Virus record (IMG/VR): IMGVR_UViG_3300025574_000006
Span: 1 to 38,849 of that record
Direction: 5' to 3' (one strand)
Length of the DNA: 38,849 nt
Source: a virus
In this document: piece by piece, positions 36,565 to 38,849 of the stretch
Layout: each line of letters opens with the position of its first letter
Numbering within the stretch: position 1 is the stretch's first letter
Position numbers and translations under genes: made by a program
The notes under the pieces: model-generated
What the model saw: only the letters and a program-made list of their open reading frames with translations
Told to the model about the DNA's origin: nothing
The model's database searches: none

Positions 36565-37072
36565 ATCCTTCTCCTTTCGTTACCTTGTTTACTCATGCTT
36601 CTACACTTAAATATAACTTCTCTCTGGGCAGTCTCTAAATAACTGTTGCCTTAAATGCCTCATCTAATCCCGGCTTTACGGGACAAATTGCAATGGTAGT
36701 CGAATCAAAAGCCTTAAGGGGCTCACCAACCAAGGACAGCGTTTACCGTGCTTTTAGACAAAAAAATAACCCAAGTCTCGGTACATCCTGCGAGGGACGT
36801 GCGATGAGACTTGGGCTTTACCAAACAGTTTCCTGTTGGAAAAATTCATGGTCGCACATTCCCTCGCAGATGATTCAATTTACCTTTACTCGTTTTCTAT
36901 TTCAAGTACTATTTTAAATTATTCCCGTTGCCGTTATTCTCGGCGTCTGCCCCGGCCGGGACATAACGGATAGCATCCGAACGGAAAAGCTTTTGTGAAG
37001 GAAGAGAATTTAACTCTTCTCGTTTAGAATGACCTCCATCGGTTCATTTTATCTGGTTCGCCCAAAACGCCA
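36565..37072. other. 500-base intergenic region with several RNA-like hairpins
   Basis: No gene accepted. Besides the terminator complex at 36755-36869, there is a small hairpin TCCCG/CGGGA at 36668-36683, a long-range CCGTTAT/ATAACGG pairing (36931-36937 with 36963-36969), and GAAGAG/CTCTTC near 37005-37021. The plus-strand frame at 36693-36917 runs through the stems and looks non-coding. An untranslated leader or a stand-alone RNA between two minus-strand transcription units is likely. Confidence 0.5.
36755..36869 (-). ncRNA. Structured RNA ending in intrinsic terminator with interlocking stem
   Basis: Read on the minus strand: segment A (36869-36852), hairpin C (36839-36821, CCAACAG/CTGTTTGG with one bulge), B (CCCAAGTCTC, 36815-36806), A' (36804-36788), B' (GAGACTTGGG, 36779-36770), then TTATTTTTTT. 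B/B' is a perfect 10-bp terminator stem. A pairs with A' over 10 plus 6 bp (CTGCGAGGGA with TCCCTCGCAG; GTGCGA with TCGCAC), separated by a 1x2 internal loop. A' lies in the loop of B/B', so the helices interlock as a pseudoknot or compete. This looks like an attenuator or a small RNA. Confidence 0.7.
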
Positions 37073-37258
37073 TCACAAATCTTTTAACTCTTCTTTGGTG
37101 AAATAGCCACTGAGGACTACCTCACCGCATTTCAAACAGAACTTATCTACAGATAAAAAAGTCTCCGATGGCTTATTCCTTTTCTGTCCGACTTCAATCC
37201 ATTTTTCAACTATTTTTGTGTGGGGATGTTTACAGAAGAAGCGTTTAAGAAAGTTCAT
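37073..37258 (-). CDS. Small zinc-binding protein
   Basis: 61 residues: MNFLKRFFCKHPHTKIVEKW, then KFCLKCGEVVLSGYFTKEEL. C-x-H-x-H and CxxC are likely zinc ligands. It ends before the structured intergenic RNA. No clear ribosome site; the closest match to a family is a small phage zinc protein. Confidence 0.6.
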   Translation of the reverse strand: MNFLKRFFCKHPHTKIVEKWIEVGQKRNKPSETFLSVDKFCLKCGEVVLSGYFTKEELKDL

Positions 37259-37274
37259 ATATCAGCGAACAAGC

Positions 37275-37898
37275 TCAAGATCTCTCTGACCGTAAATCTC
37301 GATGACCTTGGATTGCTTCATGATCTTTCCATCCATGCCCAATTCTTGACCATATTAGAGTTCTCTTGATGCCAGTTTTTTCAGCCCATCCGCTAACAGT
37401 GTCTTTGTATCCCTTATATTCCAAAATTCTGGTATTGGTTCGATTGTTCTGCTGTTCTTTCATGGTGGCCCAGCGACAATTTGAGGGTTCGTAATTTCCA
37501 TTAGGATTTATCCGATCAATGCTTTTACCTTCAGGACGATGCCCCATATCCTCAATGAAGTTATTCAGATTTTTCCATCTATCGCAAACAGTGATCCCTC
37601 GACCGCCATAGTTTTTATATCCCGAATGATTTTTGTCTCTACATCTTTGGATCATGCTTGCCCATATATGATGAATATTTGATTTATATAAACCATGTAT
37701 ATAATTTAGTTTAGAAATTCTATCAACAATGATGCACCCGCAGGATTTAGTCCCCTGCATGAGACCGTTGCTTCCAACAATTTTTTCTTTTCCGCAATCA
37801 CAAATACAATGCCAATAGGTGTGGCCATATTTATTGTAAATATCAGCACGTCTTAAAACCAATAATTTTCCTATCTTTTTATTTGAAAGATCTTTCAT
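37275..37898 (-). CDS. HNH-family homing endonuclease with zinc ribbon
   Basis: 207 residues. An N-terminal zinc ribbon (YWHCICDCGKEKIVGSNGLM, KSCGCIIVDR), then the signature of a phage HNH-like family: HHIWASMIQRCRDKNHSGYK, NYGGRGITVCDRWKNLNNFI, and MGHRPEGKSIDRINPNGNYE with PSNCRWATMKEQ. A C-terminal HTH-like region (DTVSGWAEKTGIKRTLIWSR) probably reads the target site. The same overall form occurs in many free-standing phage endonucleases. ATGA overlap with the preceding small ORF. Confidence 0.85.
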   Translation of the reverse strand: MKDLSNKKIGKLLVLRRADIYNKYGHTYWHCICDCGKEKIVGSNGLMQGTKSCGCIIVDRISKLNYIHGLYKSNIHHIWASMIQRCRDKNHSGYKNYGGRGITVCDRWKNLNNFIEDMGHRPEGKSIDRINPNGNYEPSNCRWATMKEQQNNRTNTRILEYKGYKDTVSGWAEKTGIKRTLIWSRIGHGWKDHEAIQGHRDLRSERS

Positions 37899-38008
37899 GT
37901 TGGATCACAAAATAGGCTTAGGATTTCAGGGAAACTGAATAATGTTTCCACGTCCTGAACCCATTCGTCCATTTCAAAATCACCACATCCACGGAAATCG
38001 TCAAACAT
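37895..38008 (-). CDS. 37-residue acidic protein
   Basis: MFDDFRGCGDFEMDEWVQDV plus ETLFSFPEILSLFCDPT; the stop overlaps the HNH start as ATGA. An upstream extension in the same frame (to 38167) overlaps the better-supported zinc protein and is rejected. Function unknown. Confidence 0.4.
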   Translation of the reverse strand: MFDDFRGCGDFEMDEWVQDVETLFSFPEILSLFCDPT

Positions 38009-38013
38009 ACGAG

Positions 38014-38190
38014 CTAAATCGAACCCTTCGAGTTCTCTTTCTTCGCAAATATATCTAGTGTTTTCATGTGGTAATACCATCTCTGTTTTGTTTTCGTGCA
38101 TGTAGCGCAGCGGCGTTTCCCTTTTGATGTGTAGGTGTTGTTCTTGAACGGATGACCTCGACGGCATTTAAGTGAAGGCTTATGACTCAC
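38014..38190 (-). CDS. 58-residue CxxGH-type zinc protein
   Basis: A GTG at 38190 overlaps the stop of the Gly-Tyr repeat gene as GTGA and opens a frame MSHKPSLKCRRGHPFKNNTY then TSKGKRRCATCTKTKQRWYY. The C-x3-G-H-P...N-T-Y...R-x-C-x-x-C pattern matches the zinc module seen at the N-terminus of many phage HNH proteins; here it stands alone. The reading frame would be missed if only ATG starts were used. Confidence 0.65.
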   Translation of the reverse strand: MSHKPSLKCRRGHPFKNNTYTSKGKRRCATCTKTKQRWYYHMKTLDIFAKKENSKGSI

Positions 38191-38567
38191 TTGCCGTAGC
38201 CGTCGCCGTAGCCGTAGCCGGAGCCGGAGCCGGAGCCGTAGCCGTAGCCGTAGCCGTAGCCGTAGCCGGCGCGGTAGCCGTCGCCGTCGCCGGCGCCGTA
38301 GCCGTAGCCGTCGCCGGCGCCGTAGCCGTAGCCGTCGCCGTCGCCGGCGCAGTAGCCGTCGCCGGCGCCGTAGCCGGCGCAGTAGCCGTAGCCGTAGCCG
38401 TCGGCATTCGCGGCGGCCAGCGCGTTAGGATAAAGGTCCGCCTCCTCGACCGTACCGGCAATCCGCAGGGCGTGCGACCGCACGAATCTCAAGACTCCGT
38501 CCAGGCACGCGCCAGCGTCGAGCGCATCGCAGACCGTGACGTTGCCATTGCAAAACGGCCACTCCAT
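38187..38567 (-). CDS. Gly-Tyr repeat protein (right-end copy)
   Basis: 126 residues from the ATG at 38567, which overlaps the DUF6948 stop as TAATG with GGGAGG six bases ahead. Residues 1-51 are a normal domain (MEWPFCNGNVTVCDALDAGA, CLDGVLRFVRSHALRIAG); the rest is (Gly-X)n. X includes Tyr, Asp, Ala and Cys up to about 38268, but Tyr, Ser and Asp afterwards. That change of style, and the jump in GC, suggest the ORF may be joined from two sources. Function unknown. Confidence 0.6.
   Translation of the reverse strand: MEWPFCNGNVTVCDALDAGACLDGVLRFVRSHALRIAGTVEEADLYPNALAAANADGYGYGYCAGYGAGDGYCAGDGDGYGYGAGDGYGYGAGDGDGYRAGYGYGYGYGYGSGSGSGYGYGDGYGK
38190..38400. repeat. GC-rich hexamer repeat, right end
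   Basis: Repeats of GCCGTA, GCCGTC, GCCGGA and GCCGGC encode the Gly-X tract. From 38190 to about 38265 the units are as in the left-end tract; from about 38268 to 38400 GCCGGC units dominate. Confidence 0.9.
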
Positions 38568-38827
38568 TACGCCGCCTCCCATTTCGCGACGGCCGCCGCC
38601 GTCACCTCGAAGACGGCGGTCACCTTCCGGACCTCGACGTCCGCGCGGGCGCTGATCCGACTCGTTTTCGTCGGGCCAGCCTCGGCCAGTTCCAGCACCC
38701 CGCGCGTCGTGCCGAAATAGATGGCCATCCGCGCGCTAGTGAGCGCGATGCGGTCGCCTCCGGTGTCGTCCGCGTAGCCAAAAAATACGCCGCGGTACTC
38801 CGTGCAGACAATTACGGGTCGCGCCAT
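38567..38827 (-). CDS. DUF6948-family phage protein (copy B)
   Basis: 86 residues with CAAGGAGGAGCGA ahead of the ATG. MARPVIVCTEYRGVFFGYAD, ALTSARMAIYFGTTRGVLEL and AEAGPTKTSRISARADVEVR match the DUF6948 layout of copy A (GVFAGY, RRLWYWSGAASL, LATEGTK), and both end in a WEA motif. The gene is far more GC-rich than the rest of the window. Confidence 0.75.
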   Translation of the reverse strand: MARPVIVCTEYRGVFFGYADDTGGDRIALTSARMAIYFGTTRGVLELAEAGPTKTSRISARADVEVRKVTAVFEVTAAAVAKWEAA

Positions 38828-38849
38828 TCGCTCCTCCTTGGTTAGTGGT

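Noticed and set aside
36693-36917. 74-codon plus frame in the 36.6-37.1 kb gap
   Set aside because: It runs through the terminator stems and the U-tract complement; composition is not protein-like and no ribosome site is visible.
38172-38720. 182-codon plus frame of Ala-Val-Ala-Gly repeats
   Set aside because: A by-product of the hexamer repeat in another frame; the minus frame is coupled to its neighbours.

Overview
The window looks like most of the genome of a tailed phage of podovirus type. The reasons are a compact, almost entirely minus-strand gene order of terminase, portal, scaffold, SU10/DUF5309-type major capsid protein, adaptor, propeller-like tail protein, internal virion proteins and fibre, with no tape measure, sheath or tail tube. 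No integrase, polymerase, helicase, RNA polymerase, ribosomal RNA or convincing tRNA was seen. The host cannot be named from sequence. Most of the window is moderate in GC, but about 38.27-38.85 kb is strikingly GC-rich and may come from another genome.

Layout. Minus strand, 38.2 to 29.9 kb: a long early-type array of very small genes joined by ATGA/TAATG/GTGA overlaps, including zinc-ribbon proteins, one-helix membrane proteins, coiled-coil proteins, a replication-organiser-like protein (34.9-35.4 kb), an HNH endonuclease (37.3-37.9 kb) and two structured non-coding intervals (35.62-36.03 and 36.57-37.07 kb). Plus strand, 29.2-29.9 kb: a three-gene operon behind a good sigma70-like promoter. 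Minus strand, 28.9 to 3.2 kb: the packaging and structural operon. It starts with an HTH protein (possible small terminase), a chain of microproteins and terL, continues through portal, scaffold, capsid, two glycosyltransferases, adaptor and tail proteins, ejection proteins and a giant fibre with a signal peptide, and ends with small membrane and lysis-associated genes at an intrinsic terminator (3150-3192). Minus strand, 3.1 to 0.2 kb: a recombination block (PD-(D/E)XK exonuclease, ssDNA-binding protein, HNH-AP2 endonuclease, NinG) followed by DUF6948 and a Gly-X repeat protein.

Most unusual element. The terminase large subunit carries a 302-residue intein inserted exactly in its Walker A loop. 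All splicing blocks are intact, but there is no homing endonuclease domain in the sense frame. An HNH endonuclease with a consensus Shine-Dalgarno is instead encoded on the opposite strand, in the position where an intein endonuclease domain normally lies. The intein and its probable homing enzyme therefore share the same DNA antisense to each other.

Other points of interest are a terminator interlocked with an upstream complementary segment (36755-36869), a repeat-rich candidate origin, a plus-strand membrane microprotein inside the structural operon, and matching DUF6948 plus Gly-X-repeat cassettes at both ends. The two end cassettes suggest either a duplicated cassette or a repeat-mediated chimeric assembly.
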